Origin: Prevotellaceae bacterium | Lineage (GTDB): Bacteria; Bacteroidota; Bacteroidia; Bacteroidales; UBA932 | Direction of reading: 5' to 3' | Assembly: GCA_031259225.1 (NCBI GenBank) | Contig: JAIRLT010000124.1 | Coordinates: 1-5,169, forward strand | Length of the DNA stretch: 5,169 nt | Shown here: positions 1-5,169 of the stretch, piece after piece | How positions within the stretch are numbered: the stretch's first letter is position 1 | Layout: every line of letters begins with the position of its first letter | Translations under genes and position numbers: made by a program | The notes under the pieces: model-generated | Database searches by the model: none | The model's input: only the letters and a program-made list of their open reading frames with translations | Told to the model about the DNA's origin: nothing

Positions 1-66
1 GATGTGGCTTTGTGCGCTTGCAGCAACGCCTGCAAGCATTACGAAAAAGAAAAAAAGTTTTTTCAT
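1..66 (-). CDS. Secreted or periplasmic protein, N-terminal signal peptide only (partial)
   Basis: An open frame starts at the ATG at 66-64 and runs off the left edge, giving 22 residues. They form a classic Sec signal peptide: a charged start (MKKL), a hydrophobic core (FFFFVMLAGVAA) and a signal peptidase I site, with likely cleavage after ASA and before Gln18. There is no lipobox cysteine in the part seen, so a lipoprotein is unlikely. The product should be exported to the periplasm, outer membrane or outside; nothing shows what the mature protein does. The 30 nt before the ATG are almost pure A/T with no Shine-Dalgarno motif, as is usual in Bacteroidota. It may be transcribed from the promoter at 469-499 through a leader of about 400 nt, or from an unseen nearer promoter. 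The signal peptide is clear; the gene's identity is unknown. Confidence 0.8.
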   Translation of the reverse strand, partial: MKKLFFFFVMLAGVAASAQSHI

Positions 67-96
67 AAAATTTAATTTTTAATTGTTTTTATTTTT

Positions 97-153
97 GCAG
101 CATTAGGGTTGTTTTCAAACACAAACTTTTTCTATATAAACAACCCCTGCTGC
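97..153. repeat. Imperfect hairpin, 6 bp + 9 bp stem
   Basis: GCAGCA at 97-102 pairs with TGCTGC at 148-153, and GGGTTGTTT at 106-114 pairs with AAACAACCC at 138-146. A 3-by-1 internal loop separates the two stems and the apical loop is 23 nt. On the plus strand the stem is followed by ATTTTTTATT, so it looks like an intrinsic terminator for rightward transcription. On the minus strand it is followed by an A-rich tract, so it would not terminate leftward transcription and could instead be a structured element in the leader of the gene starting at 66. The pairing is read directly; the role is open. Confidence 0.6.
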
Positions 154-204
154 GATTTTTTATTCACTGCCGATTATGACAGAATTTATTACTGCAATTT
201 ATTT

Positions 205-414
205 CTTTAACTTTTATCGTGATTTTTTCATTATTCCATAAAAAAACAAGAGAAGAAATTTGTTCTATACTCATTATCTTCTGAGGTTGTGGAAACCTAA
301 CACGCAAATAAGTATAGCAACCCATTTCTGCTCTTGGCAAGGTTGCTTTTACTTATATTCATGCGTGTTTGAAATTTTCCACATTTCAGAAGATATGCAG
401 AATAAAAGTTAAAG
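205..414 (-). ncRNA. Candidate rod-like structured RNA (nested inverted repeat)
   Basis: Successive paired arms are 205-217/402-414 (13 bp), 275-284/386-395 (10 bp), 288-295/376-383 (8 bp), 299-306/362-369 (8 bp), 308-314/350-356 (7 bp) and 316-322/341-347 (7 bp), closing on an 18-nt loop at 323-340. The inner five stems are separated only by small internal loops, so the RNA would be a long rod of about 40 bp. The outer pair is separated from it by 57 nt on one side and 7 nt on the other. Orientation is inferred from the leftward promoter at 469-499, which predicts a start near 463. A long rod with bubbles in a single-gene locus recalls 6S RNA, and Bacteroidota do have divergent 6S RNAs, but I cannot match a conserved core. 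A structured mRNA leader or a MITE-like element are the alternatives. Confidence 0.5.
240..264 (-). terminator. Weak U-tailed hairpin, possible end of the structured RNA
   Basis: Read leftward, AACAA (264-260) can pair with TTGTT (249-245) across a 10-nt loop, and seven T residues (246-240) overlap and follow the stem. Only one pair is G-C, so this is a poor intrinsic terminator. It matters because it would end a transcript started near 463 at about 220 nt, just after the rod at 275-395. If it does not work, the RNA continues to the outer arm (217-205) and on to the gene at 66. Confidence 0.25.
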
Positions 415-468
415 CGATACATTTTATAATATCATTTTAATATTTCAAAGAGCATTGTATTAACGACA

Positions 469-499
469 CAAATATAACTACATTTTTTTTATCTGCAAA
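469..499 (-). promoter_or_regulatory. Bacteroidota consensus promoter (TTTG-N19-TATATTTG), leftward
   Basis: On the minus strand TTTG (499-496) is followed by a 19-nt spacer and TATATTTG (476-469), an exact match to the Bacteroidota primary sigma (RpoD/SigABfr) consensus of -33 TTTG and -7 TAnnTTTG. The start should fall about 5-7 nt further on, near 462-464. The -33 box lies 5 nt past the aroK stop, so the promoter serves what lies to the left: the structured RNA and possibly the signal-peptide gene. No other element in the gene-free region has both boxes at proper spacing. Confidence 0.7.
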
Positions 500-504
500 T
501 TTTT

Positions 505-1017
505 TTACAAATTTATTATTTCCACCGCTATTTCCTCCTCCGTTTTTCCCATAGTATTTATAGTAAATTTTGCTTGTTTATAGAATAGCTCGCGCTGCGC
601 CAACAGTTCTCCGATGAATTTTCTTAATTTTTTTTTCCCTTGCAGTAAGGGTCGTTGCTCTGCTTCGACCTGCAATCGCGCATATAAAACGTCCACCGGC
701 GTTTCTAAATAGATAGTGGAAGAATGACGGTTTAAAATACCCATGACATCGGCAAAGCAAGGCGTGCCGCCGCCGCACACAATCACGGACGGTTGCGGGG
801 TATTTACCAATTCGAGCAATAATTGATATTCGTATGCGCGAAATTTTTCTTCGCCTTCGGCTGCGAAGATATCCGCAATGCTTTTCCCTTTACGCGATTC
901 AATAATACTGTCCGTATCGAACAGTGGGCATTGCAGGGCGTGCGCCAGTTGTTTTCCGGCTGTCGATTTTCCGCTGCCCATAAAACCGACCAAGGATATG
1001 TGATGAGATAAATTCAC
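505..1017 (-). CDS. aroK: Shikimate kinase
   Basis: It phosphorylates shikimate to shikimate 3-phosphate with ATP, the fifth step of the chorismate pathway to aromatic amino acids, in the cytoplasm. At 170 residues it has the normal length. The Walker A loop GFMGSGKST is at residues 11-19, the shikimate-binding Asp in DTD at 34-36, the Arg of EEKFR at 60, the glycine loop CGGGTP at 81-86 and the LID motif RPLL from 122, with a downstream Arg at 141. All catalytic elements are present. The start is GTG: an in-frame TAA lies immediately upstream and the only internal ATG is Met13, inside the Walker A loop, so no other start leaves an intact protein. It lies 54 nt after the parC stop with no terminator between, so co-transcription with parC is likely. 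AroK and AroL are not distinguished here; aroK is the default symbol. Confidence 0.95.
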   Translation of the reverse strand: MNLSHHISLVGFMGSGKSTAGKQLAHALQCPLFDTDSIIESRKGKSIADIFAAEGEEKFRAYEYQLLLELVNTPQPSVIVCGGGTPCFADVMGILNRHSSTIYLETPVDVLYARLQVEAEQRPLLQGKKKLRKFIGELLAQRELFYKQAKFTINTMGKTEEEIAVEIINL

Positions 1018-1071
1018 TTATGTTTAGATACGGATAAAAAACTTGATACGATTGACTCTTAATTCTTAGTT

Positions 1072-3681
1072 CTACAATAAGGACATCTGCACGACTTGTT
1101 CGTCGTCGCCGCCGGCGGCTTGTTCCGGTGCGGCTTTTTGCAACGGGGCGATGAATTGAATTGTGTTTACGTCGTACGATGAAGCGCGCTTGCCTTTGGC
1201 GCGGAAACTTTTTACGCCGATAAATTCATCCACGTCGATGGTTTCCGGCGGGCGGTGCGCCTGCTTGCCTTTAAACGCCAGTTGCGCCTGCGGGAAGCGG
1301 TCGTCCGAGAGTTCCACGAGGTACGAGCCGGGATGTTCGCCCACTAACGATTGCGGCACAACGTCGCCCGGTTCGAGGGTGAAACGTTTAATGTAAAAGG
1401 CTTTTTGTTCGGCTTCGTAGTAGGTGATGGAAAATATTTTTTTGTGGTCGAATTTTTCTATCCGCAGCAGTTCGCCGTCGTAGCGGTTGCTTAATTCGTA
1501 GTTGGTGGTGTAGTAGGTTCCTTTCCTGGTGATGGCAAGGATGCGTTCGCCGTTGTGAAATTCGCCCAGCAAGATACCGCGCCGGTCGGTATTGAGGCGT
1601 TGTATGTCGGCGTCGAACCATATTTGCTGACCGCCGAGGGTAGATTCGCCTTTTTCTTTCAGCACGATTTTGTGGACAGGATACCGCGCCAGCAGGTTGC
1701 CAATCGACGCACGTCCTTTGATAGCCAGTTGCCCGAAATCAAATTCAAAAATCAGTTTTTTCAGTTTCGGGCGCGGTTTCAGGTAAACTTTCAGGATTTC
1801 CGCTTCGCCGTTCGGGTTTGCCGAGAACCACAGCGTATCCGAGCCTTCTTTGCCTTGCGTAACGTCGTACTCCTTGTCGCGCGTGACGCCCGATACGAAA
1901 AACCGTTTTACAAAAATTTGCCCGTTTTTTCCGTCGCGGTACGCCACGTTGTAAATCGTGCGTTCGTCGTTGCGCTTGAACACGGCGGCATGTATGACGT
2001 CTTTGCCGAAGAAGGCTTTTTCCTGCACTTTGGAGATAATGTATTTCCCGTTGCGCAGGAAGACGATGATTTCATCAATGTCGGAGCATTCGCAGAGGTA
2101 TTCGGCATTGTCGTCGCGTTTCAGATCCATGCCCACAAAGCCTTCCGCACGGTTTACATACAGTTTTGCATTGGCAACGATTACCTGCGTAGCTTCGATG
2201 GTTTCAAAGTTGCGCAGTTCGGTTTTGCGCACAAAGTTCTTCCCGTATTTTTTCTTGATTTGCTGGAACCATGCGATGGTGTACGGAATAATGTTTGCGA
2301 GGTGGTTTTCCGTTTCTTCCATTTCTTTTGTGATGGACCGGATGCGTTCATCGGCTTGCTTGATGTCGAATTTGGAAATTTTGCGTACCGGTTTAGCCAC
2401 TAATTCGTCGATGTCGTCCGGCGTAATGGTGCGGCGCAGTTTTTTCTCGAAAGGCTTCAATGCCGCTTCCACAGCGGCAAGTTGCGCTTCCCATGATTTG
2501 GCGTTGCTTTCCAGTTCGCGGTAGATGCGTTCTTCAAAGAATATTTTTTCGAGGGAGGACTTGTGCCAGTTTTCGTGCAGTTCGCCCAAGCGGATTTGCA
2601 GTTCTTGTTGCAGGAGGTTTTTGGTGTGTTCCGCATTGTGCCGCAAAATCGCCTTCACGCCGATGAAGTGCGGCTTGTCGTCCTGAATAACGCACGCATT
2701 CGGCGAAATGGACACTTCGCAGTCGGTAAATGCGTACAGCGCGTCAATGGTTTTGTCGGGCGACACGTCGTTGTGCAGGTGCACTACAATTTCCACGTTC
2801 TGCGACGTGTTGTCATCCACCTTGCGGATTTTTATTTTGCCCTTGTCATTGGCTTTGAGAATGGATTCAATAACGGAAGTAGTCGTTTTCCCGTAGGGGA
2901 TATCGGTGATGACCACCGTTTTTTTATCTATTTTGTTGATGCGTGCGCGTACTTTCACTACGCCGCCGCGCAGCCCGTCGTTGTAACGTGTGCAGTCGGC
3001 TAACCCGCCCGTCGGGAAGTCGGGGAGGAGTTCAAAGTCTTTTCCTTTCAGGTGGGCAATGGCGGCGTCAATCAGTTCGGGAAAATTGTGCGGCAGGATT
3101 TTCGACGCCAGCCCTACGGCAATGCCTTCCACGCCCTGCGCCAGCAGGAGCGGGAACTTTACGGGCAAGGTTACCGGTTCGCGGTTGCGTCCGTCGTAGG
3201 AGTCCATCCACTCCGTTGTTTTCGGGTTAAAGACGACCTCGCCGGCAAAAGCCGTCAAGCGCGCTTCGATATAACGCGGTGCGGCGGCGCTGTCGCCGGT
3301 GAGGATATTTCCCCAGTTTCCCTGCGTGTCAATCAGCAGGTCTTTTTGCCCGAGCTGCACCAGCGCATCGCCGATAGAGGCGTCGCCATGCGGGTGGTAC
3401 TGCATCGTATGCCCGATGATATTCGCTACTTTATTGTAACGCCCGTCGTCGATATGTTTCATGGCATGCAGGATGCGCCGTTGCACGGGTTTCAGCCCGT
3501 CGTCGATATGCGGCACGGCGCGTTCCAGAATAACATACGACGCATAATCCAGGAACCAGTCTTTGTACATGCCGGGCAGCTTGTATTTCTTCTCGCCTTC
3601 ATTAATGAGCTTTGCATAGCGGCTGCCGCCCGCACTTTCGCCGGCTTTTAGTTCCTCTTCTAATTCGATATCTTCTGACAT
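1072..3681 (-). CDS. parC: DNA topoisomerase IV subunit A
   Basis: This is the DNA-cleaving and rejoining subunit of topoisomerase IV, which works with ParE to decatenate daughter chromosomes. It is 869 residues and complete. The breakage-reunion domain starts near residue 40; the catalytic tyrosine is Tyr137 in AAPRYIEARL, next to Arg136. The quinolone-determining loop is YHPHGDASIGDA (95-106). The conserved segments GIAVGLASKILPHNF (186-200) and DFPTGG (221-226) follow, then a charged helical tower/coiled-coil region at roughly 340-480 and a beta-pinwheel-like C-terminal domain. No GyrA box (QRRGGKG) is seen, which favours ParC over GyrA. The tail is Ala/Gln/Glu-rich and ends in MSLL. The start ATG at 3681-3679 is followed by an acidic leader. 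It is clearly GC-richer than the gene before it (37 of 60 G/C at 3361-3420). No promoter of its own is seen, so expression may depend on transcription through the restriction cassette. Confidence 0.93.
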   Translation of the reverse strand: MSEDIELEEELKAGESAGGSRYAKLINEGEKKYKLPGMYKDWFLDYASYVILERAVPHIDDGLKPVQRRILHAMKHIDDGRYNKVANIIGHTMQYHPHGDASIGDALVQLGQKDLLIDTQGNWGNILTGDSAAAPRYIEARLTAFAGEVVFNPKTTEWMDSYDGRNREPVTLPVKFPLLLAQGVEGIAVGLASKILPHNFPELIDAAIAHLKGKDFELLPDFPTGGLADCTRYNDGLRGGVVKVRARINKIDKKTVVITDIPYGKTTTSVIESILKANDKGKIKIRKVDDNTSQNVEIVVHLHNDVSPDKTIDALYAFTDCEVSISPNACVIQDDKPHFIGVKAILRHNAEHTKNLLQQELQIRLGELHENWHKSSLEKIFFEERIYRELESNAKSWEAQLAAVEAALKPFEKKLRRTITPDDIDELVAKPVRKISKFDIKQADERIRSITKEMEETENHLANIIPYTIAWFQQIKKKYGKNFVRKTELRNFETIEATQVIVANAKLYVNRAEGFVGMDLKRDDNAEYLCECSDIDEIIVFLRNGKYIISKVQEKAFFGKDVIHAAVFKRNDERTIYNVAYRDGKNGQIFVKRFFVSGVTRDKEYDVTQGKEGSDTLWFSANPNGEAEILKVYLKPRPKLKKLIFEFDFGQLAIKGRASIGNLLARYPVHKIVLKEKGESTLGGQQIWFDADIQRLNTDRRGILLGEFHNGERILAITRKGTYYTTNYELSNRYDGELLRIEKFDHKKIFSITYYEAEQKAFYIKRFTLEPGDVVPQSLVGEHPGSYLVELSDDRFPQAQLAFKGKQAHRPPETIDVDEFIGVKSFRAKGKRASSYDVNTIQFIAPLQKAAPEQAAGGDDEQVVQMSLL

Positions 3682-3689
3682 TACATTTA
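3679..3689 (-). promoter_or_regulatory. TAAATGTAATG junction: endonuclease stop, start-stop codon pair, parC start
   Basis: Read leftward, the endonuclease stop TAA (3689-3687) is followed in the same frame by ATG (3686-3684) and TAA (3683-3681). The last A of that TAA is the first base of the parC ATG (3681-3679). The sequence therefore holds a minimal start-stop pair (ATGTAA) and a TAATG overlap, the layout used for termination-reinitiation coupling. No Shine-Dalgarno motif is visible; the surroundings are AT-rich. A regulatory effect is inference only. Confidence 0.4.
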
Positions 3690-4754
3690 ACTAATTAATT
3701 GTTTTAATGTGTTATATCGTTCCCAATTATAGTTCCCTTTACTATCAAATATCACCTTGTTGAAATTACGCATTAAATTACTTGTTGCTAATTTTTCTTG
3801 TATTAAAGCATTATTTGCGATTAATTCTTCCTCTGAGAACAAGTTCCATTCTTGTAATTGTTGAATATATACAGGAGTATTCCGTTTAGAGTTATCGGTA
3901 AGCAACTGAAATTTAGCTAAAAATTCTATGGTAGAAATACTATTAATTACGTTTAGGATTTCTTCCATTGTATTTTCCTCACCCGATAAAAAATTCCATA
4001 ATTCACTTGCAACTAATGTTTCCTCATGAGCAAAATATTTATTCATGTTTATAATGGAATTGAGAAAACGAGTTTTATCATAACTCGTTACGCTTTCGTC
4101 TGTTGGATTTACAGTCGGGTCAAAAGGAAAACCCATGTAAAAACGGATTTGTTTGCCGGAGAAAAGCCTGTATAAGGCAGCTTTGCCTTCCAATATTTTC
4201 TGTTTTTCGCCACGCATTTCGCCTGAATTTGGTTTTACCGATTTCAATTCTATAGCAGTAATCGAATCGGCATGTTCAAAAAACACATCCGCCGAAAAAT
4301 CAAGTGCATTCACTAATGGAGCAGAGTAATTTCGCAATATTTGTCCGTTTTCACTGACTAAATTAGGTAATGCGTTTGACGTGCTAAGATTTGTAATAAT
4401 ATTCGTAACAGACTCCTGTTGTGATTGTGTTATTTTCAGATTACCCAACTTTTTTGATGTATATTCTCGTTTTTCGCCTTCACAAAGGACATGTGCTACA
4501 TTTTCAAAAAATGTTTGGCCTAATGTTGTATTTAAACCTTGTAGCCAACTACTCAAGCTAATGAAAAAAGGTGTATCGGAAACCTTTCCTTCTAATTTGT
4601 TGGAAAATGCTTTTAAAAAGGCTTCATGAAAAGGAGCATTTCTATTATTGGAAGCATCTTCTGGAAAACTTTCAAATCGTGTTATCAAAGTTTTAATAAC
4701 TTCAATAGATATTTTTTCTTTTTGTTGGTTAGTTAGTGGCATCTTTAGTAACAT
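3687..4754 (-). CDS. Type II restriction endonuclease, TdeIII family (predicted GGNCC specificity)
   Basis: I recognise this 355-residue protein as a TdeIII-type restriction endonuclease. The named member, from Treponema denticola, recognises GGNCC. The enzyme would cut unmodified foreign DNA in the cytoplasm. A PD-(D/E)xK core is visible: Asp156 (in DFSADVFF), then Glu169 and Lys171 (AIELKSVKP), with a basic stretch (RGEKQK, 181-186) after it. The N-terminal third has a distinctive motif (SNNRNAPFHEAFLKAF, 35-50), then GLNTTLGQTFFENVAH. No stop, frameshift or missing core residue is seen, so it appears intact. Two starts are possible: ATG at 4754 and Met5 at 4742, which overlap the upstream small gene by 26 or 14 nt; neither has a clear ribosome site. 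It is strongly AT-rich (18 of 60 G/C at 3781-3840) against parC, a sign of transfer. The family call is from memory of the sequence type; exact specificity is inferred. Confidence 0.82.
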   Translation of the reverse strand: MLLKMPLTNQQKEKISIEVIKTLITRFESFPEDASNNRNAPFHEAFLKAFSNKLEGKVSDTPFFISLSSWLQGLNTTLGQTFFENVAHVLCEGEKREYTSKKLGNLKITQSQQESVTNIITNLSTSNALPNLVSENGQILRNYSAPLVNALDFSADVFFEHADSITAIELKSVKPNSGEMRGEKQKILEGKAALYRLFSGKQIRFYMGFPFDPTVNPTDESVTSYDKTRFLNSIINMNKYFAHEETLVASELWNFLSGEENTMEEILNVINSISTIEFLAKFQLLTDNSKRNTPVYIQQLQEWNLFSEEELIANNALIQEKLATSNLMRNFNKVIFDSKGNYNWERYNTLKQLIS

Positions 4755-4920
4755 TAAAAGTTATAGTATTAGCGATTGCATTATACCAATTTATATAGTC
4801 ACCAATCTTATCTCGAAGCAATTCAACTTCTTTAGTTGTTAACTCTCTACCTAATTCATCATTGGCAACTGCTTGTAGATCTCTTACAGTTAATTGATAA
4901 ATAATTTCATCTGTATTCAT
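4729..4920 (-). CDS. Small protein of unknown function between methyltransferase and endonuclease genes
   Basis: A 63-residue acidic, mostly helical-looking protein with no signal peptide or membrane segment. The middle (LTVRDLQAVANDELGREL, then KEVELLRDKIGDYINWYNAI) resembles a type of small Bacteroidota protein I have seen without an assigned function. It shows no helix-turn-helix pattern clear enough to call it a controller (C) protein. Gene status is supported by its position: it starts 3 nt after the methyltransferase stop, has an AAAGGAG motif 9 nt upstream, and its end overlaps the endonuclease start by 14-26 nt, so translation is probably coupled to both. Possible roles are a helper or an expression buffer for the endonuclease; none is demonstrated by the sequence. 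Confidence 0.75.
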   Translation of the reverse strand: MNTDEIIYQLTVRDLQAVANDELGRELTTKEVELLRDKIGDYINWYNAIANTITFNVTKDATN

Positions 4921-4923
4921 AAT

Positions 4924-5169
4924 CTATTTCTCCTTTAAATGAAATACCGTTTCCGAATAAGCCGCTTTATCCTTTTCCGTTCTGTTTAATACCGGCCGCT
5001 TGAACTGATTTATAATTTTCATTCCGGCATTTTCAGCAATAGCCGGATACATGTTATATTTGTCGTTGGCCACCAAAAAAACGTGGTAATCATCCGCCAA
5101 AAACTTTTTGCAATTATTCAATACATCGCTTATGCCCTGAATGTAATTTTGTTTAGCCGCAAGGGTTTG
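4924..5169 (-). CDS. DNA methyltransferase, C-terminal part (partial; probable cognate modification enzyme)
   Basis: The frame is open to the right edge, so only the last 81 residues and the TAG stop are seen. There is no true start here: codon 17 of the visible part is TTG, internal to the frame, and is not evidence of a separate short gene. The visible part has a strand-like segment (DDYHVFLVANDKYNMYP), then AENAGMKIINQFKRPVLN and the end RTEKDKAAYSETVFHLKEK. A glycine/hydrophobic strand followed by an RTE(R/K)DK-x-YSE(T/S)-x-FHL ending is typical of the C-termini of N4/N6-type DNA methyltransferases. The catalytic (D/N/S)PPY and FxGxG motifs would lie upstream, out of view, so the base methylated cannot be told. 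Leading a run that ends in an endonuclease, it would protect host GGNCC sites. That identity is inference from the tail and the context. Confidence 0.7.
   Translation of the reverse strand, partial: QTLAAKQNYIQGISDVLNNCKKFLADDYHVFLVANDKYNMYPAIAENAGMKIINQFKRPVLNRTEKDKAAYSETVFHLKEK
4930..4936 (-). promoter_or_regulatory. Shine-Dalgarno-like AAAGGAG before the small gene
   Basis: On the minus strand AAAGGAG sits inside the last codons of the methyltransferase (encoding LKEK) with 9 nt to the ATG at 4920. It is the best anti-16S match ahead of any start in the window. Bacteroidota usually do not rely on such motifs, so it may be a by-product of the Lys-Glu codons or a trace of the cassette's origin. 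It supports the ATG at 4920 as start. Confidence 0.45.

Larger units (their letters stand above)
67..504. other. 438-nt gene-free region rich in secondary structure
   Basis: This stretch lies between the end of aroK and the signal-peptide gene. It is AT-rich and holds no convincing coding frame on either strand. It contains, from right to left: a Bacteroidota-type leftward promoter (469-499), a long nested inverted repeat (205-414), a weak U-tailed hairpin inside that repeat's left arm (240-264), and a separate 6+9 bp hairpin (97-153). Together these suggest a noncoding RNA gene or a long structured 5' leader rather than an empty spacer. No tRNA, rRNA or known riboswitch core was recognised. 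Confidence 0.75.

Noticed and set aside
90..97. Plus-strand TATTTTTG as a -7 promoter box
   Set aside because: It matches TAnnTTTG, but no TTTG lies about 19 nt upstream, it overlaps the hairpin arm, and no rightward gene follows.
205..414. MITE or other small transposable element bounded by the 13-bp inverted pair
   Set aside because: The ends are inverted repeats, but I see no target-site duplication beside them, and the nested inner stems and upstream promoter fit an RNA better. Finding copies elsewhere in the genome would reopen this.
205..414. Retron-type RNA or another RNA-templated defence element
   Set aside because: No reverse transcriptase or effector gene lies nearby in the window; only a signal-peptide start and aroK flank it.
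67..504. Known riboswitch (TPP, cobalamin, SAM) or CRISPR array
   Set aside because: No conserved riboswitch core was recognised, and there are no regularly spaced direct repeats.
1555..2403. Plus-strand open frame of 282 codons within parC
   Set aside because: It lies wholly antisense to an unmistakable parC. Its composition (many Phe, Val, Arg and His) is what the reverse of a GC-rich gene gives, and no family is recognisable. The other plus-strand frames in 1163-3651 were rejected on the same ground.
1072..3681. Reading the large gene as gyrA
   Set aside because: The QRRGGKG GyrA box is absent and the C-terminal half is of the ParC type, so parC is preferred. A companion parE is not in the window to confirm it.
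4924..5121. A separate 65-residue gene starting at 5121
   Set aside because: The apparent start is a TTG codon inside a frame that stays open to the window edge, and the sequence reads as the tail of a methyltransferase. It was annotated as the partial gene 4924-5169 instead.

Overview
The window looks like chromosomal DNA of a member of the Bacteroidota, probably Bacteroidales. The reasons are the ParC type (a GyrA/ParC-family protein without a GyrA box), A-rich rather than Shine-Dalgarno-like leaders ahead of most starts, and a textbook Bacteroidota promoter (TTTG-N19-TATATTTG). This placement rests on recognition alone; no search was run. Every supportable gene is on the minus strand, so the text below reads from right to left, in the direction of transcription.

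Right part (5169 to 3687): an AT-rich three-gene restriction-modification cassette. It holds the C-terminal 81 residues of a protein I read as the DNA methyltransferase, a 63-residue small protein of unknown function, and a 355-residue endonuclease that I recognise as TdeIII-type (the family of TdeIII, specificity GGNCC), with a visible D-x12-ExK nuclease core. The genes are packed tightly: a 3-nt gap, then an overlap. By eye the whole window holds only one GGNCC site, far below expectation, which fits that specificity.

Middle (3681 to 505): GC-richer housekeeping DNA. The endonuclease stop lies only 5 nt before parC (topoisomerase IV subunit A, 869 residues, complete), joined through a TAAATGTAATG overlap. 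After 54 nt comes aroK (shikimate kinase, 170 residues, GTG start). I see no consensus promoter or terminator from 5169 to 505, so cassette, parC and aroK may be read as one unit.

Left part (504 to 67): a 438-nt AT-rich gene-free stretch. Directly after aroK is a strong leftward promoter (469-499). It is followed by a long nested inverted repeat (275-395, plus an outer 13-bp pair at 205-217/402-414) that would fold into a rod-like RNA, then a second hairpin (97-153). This could be a small structured RNA (a 6S-like RNA is one option) or a long structured leader for the next gene, which enters at 66 and shows only a signal peptide.

The two points most worth following are the restriction-modification cassette abutting an essential topoisomerase gene, with apparent depletion of its putative target, and the structured RNA with its own promoter.
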